Under the pieces are notes generated by a model that worked only from the letters and a program-made list of their open reading frames with translations, did not search any database and was not told the DNA's origin. Both the position numbers and the translations under genes were made by a program. A stretch of DNA of 64,000 nucleotides, from assembly GCF_008014645.1 (NCBI RefSeq), contig NZ_VOWY01000007.1, positions 124,001-188,000 on the forward strand, read 5' to 3'. Positions 35,194 to 44,510 of this stretch are shown here, piece after piece. Source of the stretch: Collinsella sp. BA40 (GTDB taxonomy: Bacteria; Actinomycetota; Coriobacteriia; Coriobacteriales; Coriobacteriaceae). Within the stretch, counting starts at the first letter, position 1, and the number at the start of each line of letters is the position of its first letter.

Positions 35194-36403
35194 CGTTATT
35201 GGACTTGGTTACATTGGTTTGCCTACCGCCCTTATGATGGCTTCTCATGGAGTAGAGGTAGTTGGTACGGATTACAACTCGAGCCTTGTTGCAACTCTTA
35301 ATGATGGAAAAACAACCTTTAAAGAGGATGGCTTGGACGAGCTTTTTGTCGAGGCGCTAAAGGCGGGTATCAAATTCTCGACTGAGTATCAGATTTGTGA
35401 CACCTATATTGTTTCGGTGCCTACGCCTTATGACAAGCTCGATAAAAAGATCGATCCCTGCTACGTTGTATCAGCGTGCAAGACCGTGCTTGAAATTGCC
35501 CCCGAGGGCGCTGTGCTGGTCGTCGAGTCGACCGTGTCTCCCAACACCATTGATCGGTTCGTGCGACCCCTTCTTGTTGATGCTGGACGATCTGATATCA
35601 AGTTGGTTCACGCGCCTGAGCGCATTATCCCGGGCAACATGGTTTACGAGCTCTTGCATAATAACCGCACTATCGGAGCGGATGATCCGGAGGTGGGGCA
35701 AGCGGTTGCTCAGATTTACGCTAGCTTCTGTCAAGGTGAGATTAGCGTTACCGATATCCGAACTGCGGAAATGACTAAGGTCGTCGAGAACACGTTCCGC
35801 GCTGTTAACATTGCTTTTTCAAATGAGCTTGCCAAAATCTGTCGCATCGGTGGAATGGATGTGGCTGAGGTAATCCGCATCGCGAATAAACATCCCCGAG
35901 TGAATATCCTCAATCCCGGTCCAGGCGTTGGAGGCCACTGTATTCCAGTCGATCCTTGGTTTCTGGTTGGTGACTACCCTGAAACGGCCAACTTCATTCG
36001 TCTCGCTTTGCAAACCAATGCTTCAATGCCTGAGTATGTAATGCACCGGACTTACGAGGTGATGGTCGAACATGGCATAACTGACGTTTCGAAGGTGGGT
36101 ATTTACGGACTCACCTACAAGGAGAATGTTGATGACGTGCGCGAGTCTCCGACGTTGCAGATGATCGAGTCCATGTCGCAGCACCTTTGCAGTGGTTCTA
36201 TGAAGATCTACGACCCTTGGGTTGAGTGGGATGAGGTCCCTGGCCAGGTTCACTCGATTGAGGAGTTTTTGAAAGATATTGAGGTAGTAATTGTTATGGT
36301 CGGGCATTCTCAGATCAAGAACAATCCATCTATCTTTGGTGACCGTATCCTAATTGATCCGTGCAATGTTTGTGGTGACGGCGAGAAGGTATACAAGTTG
36401 TAA
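35186..36403 (+). CDS. wecC: UDP-N-acetyl-D-mannosamine dehydrogenase (WecC-like)
   Basis: A 405-residue NAD-dependent UDP-sugar dehydrogenase oxidising UDP-ManNAc to UDP-ManNAcA in two steps. NAD loop GLGYIGLPTAL is at residues 5-15. The substrate and catalytic blocks are VESTVSPNT, ERIIPGNM, and GPGVGGHCIPVDPWFLV (about 248) with the thiol-acyl cysteine. The C-terminal block is GLTYKENVDDVRESP. GPGVGGHCIPVDPWF points to the ManNAc rather than the glucose enzyme. It is paired with wecB downstream and overlaps the preceding transferase by eight bases. Confidence 0.92.
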   Translation: MVNVIGLGYIGLPTALMMASHGVEVVGTDYNSSLVATLNDGKTTFKEDGLDELFVEALKAGIKFSTEYQICDTYIVSVPTPYDKLDKKIDPCYVVSACKTVLEIAPEGAVLVVESTVSPNTIDRFVRPLLVDAGRSDIKLVHAPERIIPGNMVYELLHNNRTIGADDPEVGQAVAQIYASFCQGEISVTDIRTAEMTKVVENTFRAVNIAFSNELAKICRIGGMDVAEVIRIANKHPRVNILNPGPGVGGHCIPVDPWFLVGDYPETANFIRLALQTNASMPEYVMHRTYEVMVEHGITDVSKVGIYGLTYKENVDDVRESPTLQMIESMSQHLCSGSMKIYDPWVEWDEVPGQVHSIEEFLKDIEVVIVMVGHSQIKNNPSIFGDRILIDPCNVCGDGEKVYKL

Positions 36404-36450
36404 CCCCATTCGGTATGGACTGCTTTCTTTGATATAGAGGAATTGCTCGC

Positions 36451-37548
36451 ATGATGAAAGTAATGCTTGTATTTGGGACGCGTCCGGAAGCGATTAAGAT
36501 GTGTCCGCTTGTGAACGAGTTGAAGACGCGCTTGGAAGAATTCAAGACTGTCGTAACTGTGACTGGACAGCATCGTGAGATGTTGGACCAGGTGTTGCGC
36601 GTCTTTGGTGTGATTCCTGACTATGATCTCTCGATTATGAGGCCGGGGCAGACGCTCTTCGATGTGACCTGCGATGTTTTATTGAAGCTCAAGACTGTTC
36701 TTGAGAATGAGATGCCCGATGTTGTGCTTGTTCATGGTGACACTTCGACAAGCTTCGCAGCCGCATTGGCCTGCTTCTATATGCAGATTCCCGTAGGACA
36801 TGTTGAAGCGGGTTTGCGTACGCATGATATCTATAGTCCCTGGCCGGAGGAATTTAATCGTCAAGCTGTTGATATCGTTAGTGAGTATTATTTTGCTCCT
36901 ACGGAAGCTAGCAAACAAAACTTGCTTAAAGAAGGTAAGCCTGGTTCAAAGATTTGGGTCACAGGCAATACCGGTATCGATGCGCTTGGTACAACTGTGC
37001 GAGAAGGATACTCTCACGCAGAGCTCGATTGGGCCGAAGGGTCTCGATTGATTCTTGTTACAGCGCATCGTCGAGAGAACTTGGGTGAGCCAATGCACCG
37101 CATGTTCCGTGCCATTCGTCGCGTAATGGAAGAGCATCCCGACACAAAGGCGATTTATCCAATACATATGAATCCGATTGTTCGTGATGCCGCGCACAAG
37201 GAGCTTGATGGCTTTGATAGGCTTCACATTATTGAACCGCTCGAGGTACTTGATTTCCATAACTTTATGGCTGCAAGTCATCTTATACTTACTGACTCTG
37301 GTGGTATTCAAGAAGAAGCGCCGAGCCTCGGTAAGCCCGTTCTCGTCATGCGCGATACTACCGAGCGCCCCGAAGGTGTAGCAGCTGGTACCTTGAAGCT
37401 TGTGGGGACCGATGAAGCGGATATCTACCGTGAGTTTAATAGGCTTCTCTCTGATGAGATTGAGTATGAAGCCATGAGCCATGCTTCGAATCCCTACGGT
37501 GATGGCCATGCGAGCGAACGCATTGCGAATGCGCTTGGGGGTAAATGA
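36451..37548 (+). CDS. wecB: UDP-N-acetylglucosamine 2-epimerase, non-hydrolysing (WecB)
   Basis: A 365-residue GT-B-fold epimerase converting UDP-GlcNAc to UDP-ManNAc. It starts FGTRPEAIKMCPLV and contains VHGDTSTSFAAALACFY, GHVEAGLRTHDIYSPWPEEFNRQ, TAHRRENLGEP and TDSGGIQEEAPSLGKPVLVMRDTTERPE, all family signatures. Together with WecC it supplies UDP-ManNAcA. It is clearly different from the second epimerase-like gene at 43199 (CapG). Two adjacent ATG codons allow starts at 36451 or 36454. Its stop overlaps the next start. Confidence 0.95.
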   Translation: MMKVMLVFGTRPEAIKMCPLVNELKTRLEEFKTVVTVTGQHREMLDQVLRVFGVIPDYDLSIMRPGQTLFDVTCDVLLKLKTVLENEMPDVVLVHGDTSTSFAAALACFYMQIPVGHVEAGLRTHDIYSPWPEEFNRQAVDIVSEYYFAPTEASKQNLLKEGKPGSKIWVTGNTGIDALGTTVREGYSHAELDWAEGSRLILVTAHRRENLGEPMHRMFRAIRRVMEEHPDTKAIYPIHMNPIVRDAAHKELDGFDRLHIIEPLEVLDFHNFMAASHLILTDSGGIQEEAPSLGKPVLVMRDTTERPEGVAAGTLKLVGTDEADIYREFNRLLSDEIEYEAMSHASNPYGDGHASERIANALGGK

Positions 37549-38687
37549 TGGCGCTTCGAGTCCTTCATGTCATCGACAATTTAGGTCAAGGAGGGGTTCA
37601 AAGGTATCTCTTCGGTTATCTAAGTCATATGGATCGAAAGAAAGTCATCTTTGATTTCGTGGTGCAAACCGAGAACGTGGGCAGCCTTGAAGAGGAGGTC
37701 TGCAGCCTTGGCTCTAAGGTATATCACCTTCCCTCATCCATTAATGAAAGAGAAGCTTTTAGGAAGCGCTTTGATAGCATTATCCATGAAGGCGGTTATA
37801 CGATAGTCGAAGCCCATCAAAACCATCGCTGCCTTTATCCGCTTCTTCTCGCTAAGCGCGCAGGGGTTCCGGTACGAATCGCACATTCGCATAGCTCATA
37901 TCCGGCTTCATCAATTATCAAAGCTGCGTACCGTTTCTATTTCAAAACTAGAATACCTTGGGTGGCAACTGAGCTTTGGGGTTGTAGCGATTGTGCCAAC
38001 AGGTGGCTGTACGGAAACAGGTCCTTGAAAAAAGCCGTGATTGTACCTAACGCGATAGATGCGAAACGTTTTTTATTCAATGAAGAGAATCGCCATGCCG
38101 TTCGTTCTGAATATAAGATCGAAGGCCCGTGTATAGGACATGTTGGAGCCGGGGGCGCGGCGAAAAATTACCCGTTCATTCTTGACCTTTTTAAAGAAAT
38201 TGCAGAGCGTGATGCTTCAGCGAGGTTACTTCTGGTCGGGTGCTCTGCGAGCTCTCAAAATGGTGCGCTCGGTGATGAGGCTACTAAACGGGGGGTTATA
38301 GATAAAGTGATCTTTACCGGCCCGGTCTCAGATCCCGAGAAGTATCTGAGCGCTATGGATGCATTTGTGTTGCCCTCTCTATTTGAAGGTTTTCCCATCG
38401 CCCTTCTTGAAGCACAGGCTAACGGTTTGAACCCCATAACCGCCGCTGGTGTGGTTACCGCTGAGGTTAATGTATCGGGCCGGGTCCGTTATATCCCAAA
38501 TGGGACCATAAATATTCATGAGTGGGTTGATGCTGTAATGGCTCAAGTTCGTGTGCCAAGGGCCTTAATGGATAATTCAGTTCTGAATAGTGGCTACGAC
38601 ATTGTTGGAGCATCGAATGCCCTTCAAGAACGATATCTAAAGCTAGGAGGTTTGACTGGGCGTGAGAAAGCATCTAATAATACTTAA
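37545..38687 (+). CDS. Glycosyltransferase family 4 (EpsF-like)
   Basis: A 380-residue GT4. VLHVIDNLGQGGVQRYLFGYL is the N-terminal loop, RIAHSHSSYP the EpsF-like acceptor-side motif and CSDCANRWLYG a typical cysteine-bearing segment. The donor site has VIVPNAIDAKRF, FVLPSLFEGFPIALLEAQANGL. It overlaps wecB by four bases and the next gene by 26 bp. The base composition is AT-rich relative to the host. Its specificity is unknown. Confidence 0.87.
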   Translation: MMALRVLHVIDNLGQGGVQRYLFGYLSHMDRKKVIFDFVVQTENVGSLEEEVCSLGSKVYHLPSSINEREAFRKRFDSIIHEGGYTIVEAHQNHRCLYPLLLAKRAGVPVRIAHSHSSYPASSIIKAAYRFYFKTRIPWVATELWGCSDCANRWLYGNRSLKKAVIVPNAIDAKRFLFNEENRHAVRSEYKIEGPCIGHVGAGGAAKNYPFILDLFKEIAERDASARLLLVGCSASSQNGALGDEATKRGVIDKVIFTGPVSDPEKYLSAMDAFVLPSLFEGFPIALLEAQANGLNPITAAGVVTAEVNVSGRVRYIPNGTINIHEWVDAVMAQVRVPRALMDNSVLNSGYDIVGASNALQERYLKLGGLTGREKASNNT

Positions 38688-39918
38688 CTATCAGCGCGAG
38701 ATCCCTCCGTTTATGCTATCGCAGATAAAGTATGCCGCGCAGCAATACGGGGATGTATTCTATGTCACTCGGGATTTAGTTAATGACAACTCCAAGGCGT
38801 GTGATGTCAAGAATCTTACCGTTGTGCAGGCCGGTTGTGCACGGAGGGGCATGGGCGGTATTCAGGCGGCTGGCGGCGCGCTTTTGCATGGTGGCGCTAG
38901 ATGTTTCTTGAGCGCTTTGCATAAGCAGCGCATCAATCCTACTTTTATTAGGACCCAACTCAAGTACGAGGCCGGGTCATATCTGTTATACCGTGCCGCT
39001 TTGCCATTAATCTCCCGATTGGGCCAGGATAACTGCACGGTCTTGTCCGCATGGTTTATGTCGGAGGCGTATGCAGCGTATTTGTTGAAACGCCGTTTTC
39101 CAGGCATACAAACCGTTTCCTTTGCTCACTCTTTTGAAGTCCAGAAGTTCAGAGATTCAGATTTGGATCTTCGACATATCATTGAGCGCCATTCCGGCAT
39201 TGATAAAATACTCTTTATTTCACGAACGGTGCTCGAGCAGTATAAAAATGAATATATGCTGCCGCTTGGTCTTTCTACGGCAAACACTGGTGTCTATTAT
39301 CTGGGATCTGAGCCTAATCAAAGAGAAGAAAAAGGCTATTCGAAAGATGGTGTCTTTAGGTTAGTTTCTTGTTCGGGAATCTCACAGGTGAAAAGGCTGA
39401 ATCTCTTAATAGAAGCTTTAAGTGAAATCGACAATGTTCATGCTGGCAGGTTGAGTTGGACACATATAGGTTCGGGTCCAGATGAGGACGAGATTAAACA
39501 ATTCGCTCAATCACGACTTCAACATTTGGATTTTCACTTCGTTGGCTATATGCCGAATAAATTGGTGCATCGCTATTACGAGGAACACCCTTGTGATCTA
39601 TTTATTAACGTTAGCTCCATGGAGGGGCTCCCTGTTTCGTTGATGGAGAGTATCAGCTATGGAATTCCGGCAATCGCTACAAATGTTGGGGGTACTGGAG
39701 AAGTGGTGATTGACGGATTGACCGGTTTGCTGCTTCCGCCGAATCCGACTCCGGAGGAGGTTCGGAATGCGCTGGTGCGTTTTATGGATATGCCCCTTTC
39801 TGAGCGAAAGCTGTTTGCTAGTAATTGCAAACGAATCTGGTCCGAGCGATTTAACGCTTCAAAGAACGCATCCAGCCTTTATGGATTCCTAAGGACTAGC
39901 AATGTGCCCGAAGATTAA
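38662..39918 (+). CDS. Glycosyltransferase family 4 (WcaL/AmsK-like)
   Basis: A 418-residue GT-B enzyme with a GTG start at 38662, preceded by AGGAGG at 38646. The donor domain holds GISQVKRLNLLIEAL, HIGSGPDEDEIKQFA and NVSSMEGLPVSLMESISYGIPAIATNVGG, the E-x7-E region of GT4. The N-domain includes TVSFAHSFEVQKFRD. It overlaps the genes on both sides. Its donor and linkage are unknown. Confidence 0.86.
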   Translation: MRKHLIILNYQREIPPFMLSQIKYAAQQYGDVFYVTRDLVNDNSKACDVKNLTVVQAGCARRGMGGIQAAGGALLHGGARCFLSALHKQRINPTFIRTQLKYEAGSYLLYRAALPLISRLGQDNCTVLSAWFMSEAYAAYLLKRRFPGIQTVSFAHSFEVQKFRDSDLDLRHIIERHSGIDKILFISRTVLEQYKNEYMLPLGLSTANTGVYYLGSEPNQREEKGYSKDGVFRLVSCSGISQVKRLNLLIEALSEIDNVHAGRLSWTHIGSGPDEDEIKQFAQSRLQHLDFHFVGYMPNKLVHRYYEEHPCDLFINVSSMEGLPVSLMESISYGIPAIATNVGGTGEVVIDGLTGLLLPPNPTPEEVRNALVRFMDMPLSERKLFASNCKRIWSERFNASKNASSLYGFLRTSNVPED

Positions 39919-41095
39919 TGCGTGGAGCTCCTTCCCTAAAAGTTGCCCAAATACTGGGCTTGGAGTATTCGAGACCTTTCTGTGCTCCTCCCTCTTCTTT
40001 ATTGCGCCTTTTGAGGCGTATCTCGTGTCGACAATTGGCGGAGTTGTAAAGTACGTTCTCTTGTTTGCCATATTGCTTATCTTGTATAAAGATATCTACA
40101 CGAAGAGAGCCACCCGCCTTGATTGGTGGATTTCTTTTTTCGTTGTATGGCTTGCCTATAAGATTGTCACCATATTTTGGACGAGTGACTTATCGATTCC
40201 GCTATTGCATTTTGCTTCTCAGCTTGGCATGGTCGGCTTTCTTTTTGTATTGACTTCTATGGATATAGGTGAACGTCAGCGCAACTCGGTTCTTAACGGA
40301 TATTTTTGGGGCTCCGTTGCGTTTTGCTTGCTCTCGCTGGTTTTCATGAAGCCTTCTGGCGTGTATACCCAACGCTTTGTCCTTACCTTATTCGGGGTTC
40401 AAGTTGATCCGAATAATGCTGCGGCGTCAGCCTTGCCTGCGTTTGCTTTGGGCTTGTATCTATGTACACGCGAACAGCGGACCTTGCCAAAAGCCTTATA
40501 TGGGTTCCTTGGGGTTCTTGCGGTCTATATTGTTTTTATGACCGGTTCCCGCGGCGGCATGCTTGCAATTGCCGCCTCCGCTGTCGTCCTGCTGTTGTTC
40601 TCGATGCATTTGAAGCTCTATCAAAAAGTTGTCGTCGCCATGCTTCTGCTTGGTGGCTGCATTTTGGTATTAGGGTTTCTTCCTCAGGATACTTATGCAC
40701 GCTTGTTTCAAATCGACTATACCGATGGTAGCGGCAGGACGGAATTATGGGGTATAGTCTGGAAAGCGTTTCTGGCTAATCCAATCTTCGGGGTTGGATG
40801 GGGGGCAGCCACAAAGCTAACTGGAGGCATGGCGACCCATAATACATTTTTATCGATGCTCTGTGAGCAGGGCGTATTCGGTACTTTTTTCTTTGTGGCG
40901 CCGCTCGTATATGCTGTGCTAGCTTCTCTTCGTAAGAAGCAAGTCCTCCCGATTCTCCTTCTGGTTGGGGCCATTGTTCCTGCGTTGACAATTGACGCAA
41001 TTAATAAACGGTTTTTATGGTATGGCATTACGCTTGCGCTCGTCTTCTTAAGGGGAGCGGAAAACTGTCAAAATCATCTAGAGTGCGAGGAGTGA
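39902..41095 (+). CDS. wzy: O-antigen ligase/polymerase family protein (Wzy-like polymerase)
   Basis: A 397-residue membrane protein with about ten to eleven helices and a periplasmic-type loop. The O-antigen ligase-domain blocks MTGSRGGMLAIAA (about 210) and GSGRTELWGIVWKAFLANPIFGVGWG (about 275), then HNTFLSMLCEQG, are the family's hallmark arginines and histidine. With a Wzx next door and an initiating phosphoglycosyl transferase at the head of the operon, polymerisation of the repeat unit outside the membrane is the likely role. Gene overlap with the previous transferase is 17 bp. Confidence 0.86.
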   Translation: MCPKINAWSSFPKSCPNTGLGVFETFLCSSLFFIAPFEAYLVSTIGGVVKYVLLFAILLILYKDIYTKRATRLDWWISFFVVWLAYKIVTIFWTSDLSIPLLHFASQLGMVGFLFVLTSMDIGERQRNSVLNGYFWGSVAFCLLSLVFMKPSGVYTQRFVLTLFGVQVDPNNAAASALPAFALGLYLCTREQRTLPKALYGFLGVLAVYIVFMTGSRGGMLAIAASAVVLLLFSMHLKLYQKVVVAMLLLGGCILVLGFLPQDTYARLFQIDYTDGSGRTELWGIVWKAFLANPIFGVGWGAATKLTGGMATHNTFLSMLCEQGVFGTFFFVAPLVYAVLASLRKKQVLPILLLVGAIVPALTIDAINKRFLWYGITLALVFLRGAENCQNHLECEE

Positions 41096-41099
41096 TACA

Positions 41100-42563
41100 T
41101 TGCTGAGTCTTAAAGGTAAGGCCTCTGGCGCAGCGGTTGACTCTTTAATCTTGTCTTTTGTTAAGATTGTGACTACCGTTTCCGGCGTCGTGTGCACGAT
41201 GATTCTGTCGAGAAGCTTAAGCCTTGCAGAGTACGGAACTTATTCGCAGGGTAACCTTGTTGTTTCGCTTGCTGCTTCTATGACAGTTTTAGGCTTGACT
41301 GATGCTAGTAATTATTTCTTCAATAGAGCACAGTACGGGAAGCGATTTATTTCAAATATTCTTTATATCGAAGTTGCGATAGGCGTGCTTGCTGCTGCTG
41401 CAATTGTCGTATTCAGGGAACAGATCGGCGTGTATTTCGGAAATGATGCCGTTGTTGGCCTTGCTTTGTTCTTGGCGTTTCGTCCTTTTCTTTCAAATGT
41501 GCTTGCGACTCTTCAAGTTGTCATCATCTCCCTCGGTAAGAGCAAGATGCTGGCGGTAAGAAATTTGGTTGTCTCTGTTGTAAAGATCATCGTTGTCTGC
41601 TTTGTTGGCTTTGTCTACAAAAGCCTTCCTGTTATTTTCTTCGCATATTTATTAATCGATGGAATTAATGTCATTTGGTTTTTGGCGATATACATTCGAG
41701 ATGTCGGTTGGCCGCAGTTTGGAGATTTCGATATTCAGTCGATTAAGGCGATCCTGCGCTTTAGTCTCCCTTTGGCTGTTTCCGTTTTTGTTTCGGCCTA
41801 TTCTAGACAAATGGCCAATTTGATAGTTGGCGCACTTAAATCTACTGAGGAGTACGCAATATTTGCTAATTGCTCTGCTCAATTACCCCTAGATTTTATT
41901 TCCGCATCGTTTATGACTGTGTTGATGCCTATTTTGACGAGGAATATTGCAAATAGGGACCTTGAGAGTGCCAGAGACGTGTATTCCGACTATCTGCAGA
42001 TTGGTTATTTGTTGGTTTGGCCGCTTGCGGCTTGCTTGATCGCTCTATCTCCCGAGTGCGTTTCACTTCTCTACGGGGAGAAATACATTTCTGGAGTGCC
42101 AATCTTTTCAGTATATTTGCTTACCTATGCGACGACATTCTTTTCTTCAACGCTCGTTCTCACTGCCGGAGGTAAGACGCGCACTGTTATGGGTATTGCC
42201 GTTTTATCTCTTGTGGCAAATGGACTGTTTTGCTTTATCGCTTGTCAATTATTCGGAATCATTGGCGTGGCAATCGCTTCAGTCACAGTTAACATTGCAA
42301 CAGCGATTGGTATTTTATCGATGAGCTGCCGATTCCTGGGTGGAGGATTGCTTCGCATAGTCACTGCGAATAAAATGATCGGTTACATTGGCCTTCTTTT
42401 TATAATTTCAGGTCCAATTATTTGTCTCAGATGGGTGCTTGTCGCTATCGGAGTTCCGACTATCTTTATCGTATGCCTGGCTTCCGCTGCATATCTCGGC
42501 ACGTTTTATTACTTGAAAAGAAAAGAGTTGCGTTCGTTGTTGCTCCGTATCAACAAGCTGTAA
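41100..42563 (+). CDS. wzx: Oligosaccharide flippase Wzx
   Basis: A 487-residue protein with about 12-14 membrane helices, MOP-superfamily polysaccharide transporter. It begins with a TTG codon, four bases after the wzy stop, with AGGAG at a proper distance. SLSLAEYGTYSQGNLVVSLAASM is the typical N-terminal first-helix region of Wzx. It should flip undecaprenyl-linked repeat units across the membrane for Wzy. The gene is AT-rich. Confidence 0.9.
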   Translation: MLSLKGKASGAAVDSLILSFVKIVTTVSGVVCTMILSRSLSLAEYGTYSQGNLVVSLAASMTVLGLTDASNYFFNRAQYGKRFISNILYIEVAIGVLAAAAIVVFREQIGVYFGNDAVVGLALFLAFRPFLSNVLATLQVVIISLGKSKMLAVRNLVVSVVKIIVVCFVGFVYKSLPVIFFAYLLIDGINVIWFLAIYIRDVGWPQFGDFDIQSIKAILRFSLPLAVSVFVSAYSRQMANLIVGALKSTEEYAIFANCSAQLPLDFISASFMTVLMPILTRNIANRDLESARDVYSDYLQIGYLLVWPLAACLIALSPECVSLLYGEKYISGVPIFSVYLLTYATTFFSSTLVLTAGGKTRTVMGIAVLSLVANGLFCFIACQLFGIIGVAIASVTVNIATAIGILSMSCRFLGGGLLRIVTANKMIGYIGLLFIISGPIICLRWVLVAIGVPTIFIVCLASAAYLGTFYYLKRKELRSLLLRINKL

Positions 42564-42578
42564 TGGAGGTGGGGGAGT

Positions 42579-43160
42579 ATGCGATTTCTATCTTCGATTA
42601 GATTGATTCCAGTTCGACTTAAAGCACAATATAAGAAAAAGCAGTTTTTGCAAAACGCAACCTGCGGTCAGAACCTCAGTGTATCTTCAGCAGCAGGCTG
42701 CGATTCGTTCGATCGACAATCCATTGTGATTGGGGATGGATGCGAGATCGGGGCCTATCTTTCAGCTAAATGCGGAGCCCGGATTTCTATAGGTAATCGA
42801 ACGACTATCCGTAGTGGTCTTATTGGCGCAGCAGTTTCGATAGTTATTGGTAATGACGTTATAATCAGCAATAATGTTCACATTTACGATAACAATAATC
42901 ATCCAACAGATCCCGAGCAGCGCCTAGAGATGACCCAATCGGGTAGCTTTTACGGCCCTTTGTGGGCATGGGGCAAGTCTTCAAGGGCGCCGGTTGTTAT
43001 TGAAGATAACGTTTGGATAGGCGAGCGATCAACGATACTTAAGGGCGTTACAATCGGACGAGGATCTATTATCGGTTGCGATTCTGTGGTTACGAAAAGC
43101 ATCCCACCTTATAGCGTGGCTTGCGGAAATCCTGCAAAAGTTGTTAAGTGTTTAAAATAA
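42579..43160 (+). CDS. Left-handed beta-helix acyltransferase (WbbJ-like O-acetyltransferase)
   Basis: A 193-residue hexapeptide-repeat transferase. Imperfect I-G-x-x repeats run from about residue 45 (IVIGDGCEIGAY, ISIGNRTTIRSG, IVIGNDVIISNNVHIYDNNNH) and continue with VVIEDNVWIGERSTILKGVTIGRGSIIG and VACGNPAKVV. The catalytic His is probably in the DNNNHP loop. It probably O-acetylates the capsule repeat. GGAGGTGGGGGAG gives a strong ribosome site. Confidence 0.9.
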   Translation: MRFLSSIRLIPVRLKAQYKKKQFLQNATCGQNLSVSSAAGCDSFDRQSIVIGDGCEIGAYLSAKCGARISIGNRTTIRSGLIGAAVSIVIGNDVIISNNVHIYDNNNHPTDPEQRLEMTQSGSFYGPLWAWGKSSRAPVVIEDNVWIGERSTILKGVTIGRGSIIGCDSVVTKSIPPYSVACGNPAKVVKCLK

Positions 43161-43198
43161 GTTGCACATATAGCTTAAGCCGCTTTGAAAGGAATGAA

Positions 43199-44371
43199 AT
43201 GACTGAAACGGGAAAGTTCAAGCATGATGGTCGTTTACGTCTCCTCATCATCGTTGGCACTCGTCCGGAGGTCATCCGGCTTTCTGAAGTTATTAAGAAG
43301 TGCCGCAAACACTTCGATTGCATCCTTGCCCATACGGGTCAGAACTACGATTACACGCTCAACGGTATTTTCTTCCGTGATCTTGAGCTTGATGACCCCG
43401 ATGTGTATCTGGATGCCGTGGGAGATGGTCTTGGCGAGACCATGGGCAACATCATCGCGCGCTCGTACGACCTTATGAGAGAAATCGAGCCCGAGGCCTT
43501 GCTCGTGCTTGGCGACACGAATTCGTGTCTTTCTGCTATTGCCGCCAAACGCCTCCATATTCCGATCTTTCATATGGAGGCCGGCAATCGTTGTAAGGAT
43601 GAGTGCCTGCCCGAGGAAACTAATCGACGAATCGTTGACGTCATCTCGGATGTCAACCTTGCCTATTCTGAGCACGCTCGCCGCTATCTGAAGGATACCG
43701 GCTTGCCTCCCGAGCGCACATATGTGACTGGCTCTCCCATGGCTGAGGTTTTGCGTGCTAATATCGATAATATTGAAGCTTCCGACATCCATGTCCGTCT
43801 TGGTCTCGAGCCTAAGAAGTACATGCTGCTCTCTGCGCACCGCGAGGAGAACATCGATACGCCTGAGAACTTCGAGAGTCTTTTCGGTGCGATCAATAAG
43901 CTTGCTGAGATCTATCAGATGCCGATTCTCTATAGCTGTCATCCGCGCAGCCGTAAGCGCCTTGAGGAGACGGGTTTTGAGCTTCATCCGCTCGTTCGCA
44001 TGCACGAGCCTATGGGCTTCCATGATTACAACTGCCTTCAGTCCAATGCTTTCTGCGTAGTCTCTGATTCAGGTACGCTTCCTGAGGAGAGTTCGTTCTT
44101 TGCTTCCGTTGGTAAGCCGTTCCCGGCTGTGTGCATCCGTACGTCCACGGAGCGTCCCGAGGCTCTTGATAAGGCTTGCTTTACGCTTGCTGGCATAGAC
44201 GAGCGCGGTCTGGTCAATGCGGTTCGTACGGCGGTCGCCCTCGACGAAGAGGGCTCTTTGCCGCAGGCTCCCGTACCCGATTATGCCGACGAGAATGTTT
44301 CCACTAAGGTCGTAAAGATCATTCAGTCTTACACCGGCATCGTAGACAAGATGGTCTGGCGTAAGCGTTAA
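43199..44371 (+). CDS. capG: UDP-N-acetyl-L-talosamine 2-epimerase CapG (FnlC/WbjD-like)
   Basis: A 390-residue member of the non-hydrolysing 2-epimerase superfamily, in the branch that makes UDP-L-FucNAc. VGTRPEVIRLSEVI, LGDTNSCLSAIAAKR, HMEAGNRCKDECLPEETNRRIVDVISD, LSAHREENIDTPENF and SDSGTLPEESSFF are characteristic; WecB proteins have different residues at these sites. It completes CapE and CapF, although it lies 10 kb away at the other end of the operon. Its base composition returns to host-like. The start at 43199 follows AAAGGAATGAA. Confidence 0.9.
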   Translation: MTETGKFKHDGRLRLLIIVGTRPEVIRLSEVIKKCRKHFDCILAHTGQNYDYTLNGIFFRDLELDDPDVYLDAVGDGLGETMGNIIARSYDLMREIEPEALLVLGDTNSCLSAIAAKRLHIPIFHMEAGNRCKDECLPEETNRRIVDVISDVNLAYSEHARRYLKDTGLPPERTYVTGSPMAEVLRANIDNIEASDIHVRLGLEPKKYMLLSAHREENIDTPENFESLFGAINKLAEIYQMPILYSCHPRSRKRLEETGFELHPLVRMHEPMGFHDYNCLQSNAFCVVSDSGTLPEESSFFASVGKPFPAVCIRTSTERPEALDKACFTLAGIDERGLVNAVRTAVALDEEGSLPQAPVPDYADENVSTKVVKIIQSYTGIVDKMVWRKR

Positions 44372-44407
44372 GGAAGATCTGCTTAGCGCGTCTATATACT
44401 TTGTAAA

Positions 44408-44437
44408 AGGCCCGTTGCATCTGCACGGGTCTTTTTT
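44408..44437 (+). terminator. Terminator of the capsule operon
   Basis: Stem GGCCCGT/ACGGGTC with TGCA/TGCA extending the loop, then TTTTTT, 37 bp after capG. The insertion sequence begins three bases past the T-tract. Confidence 0.85.
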
Positions 44438-44464
44438 CTAATATGAGTTGAACATTGTCAAGTG

Positions 44465-44510
44465 CCAAAAAGACCCTGCCCTCCGCGGAGCTACCGCGGA
44501 CGGCAGGGTC
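44465..44510 (-). terminator. Terminator-like hairpin at the downstream end of the IS
   Basis: On the minus strand a stem of about 15 bp (GACCCTGCC plus CCGCGG, with small internal mismatches) is followed by TTTTT. It could end the transposase transcript or its 3' noncoding RNA. Confidence 0.7.

Noticed and set aside
43199-44371. Second WecB (UDP-GlcNAc 2-epimerase)
   Set aside because: Motifs HMEAGNRCKDECLPEE and LSAHREENIDTPENF belong to the CapG/FnlC branch, and CapE and CapF are present to use it.
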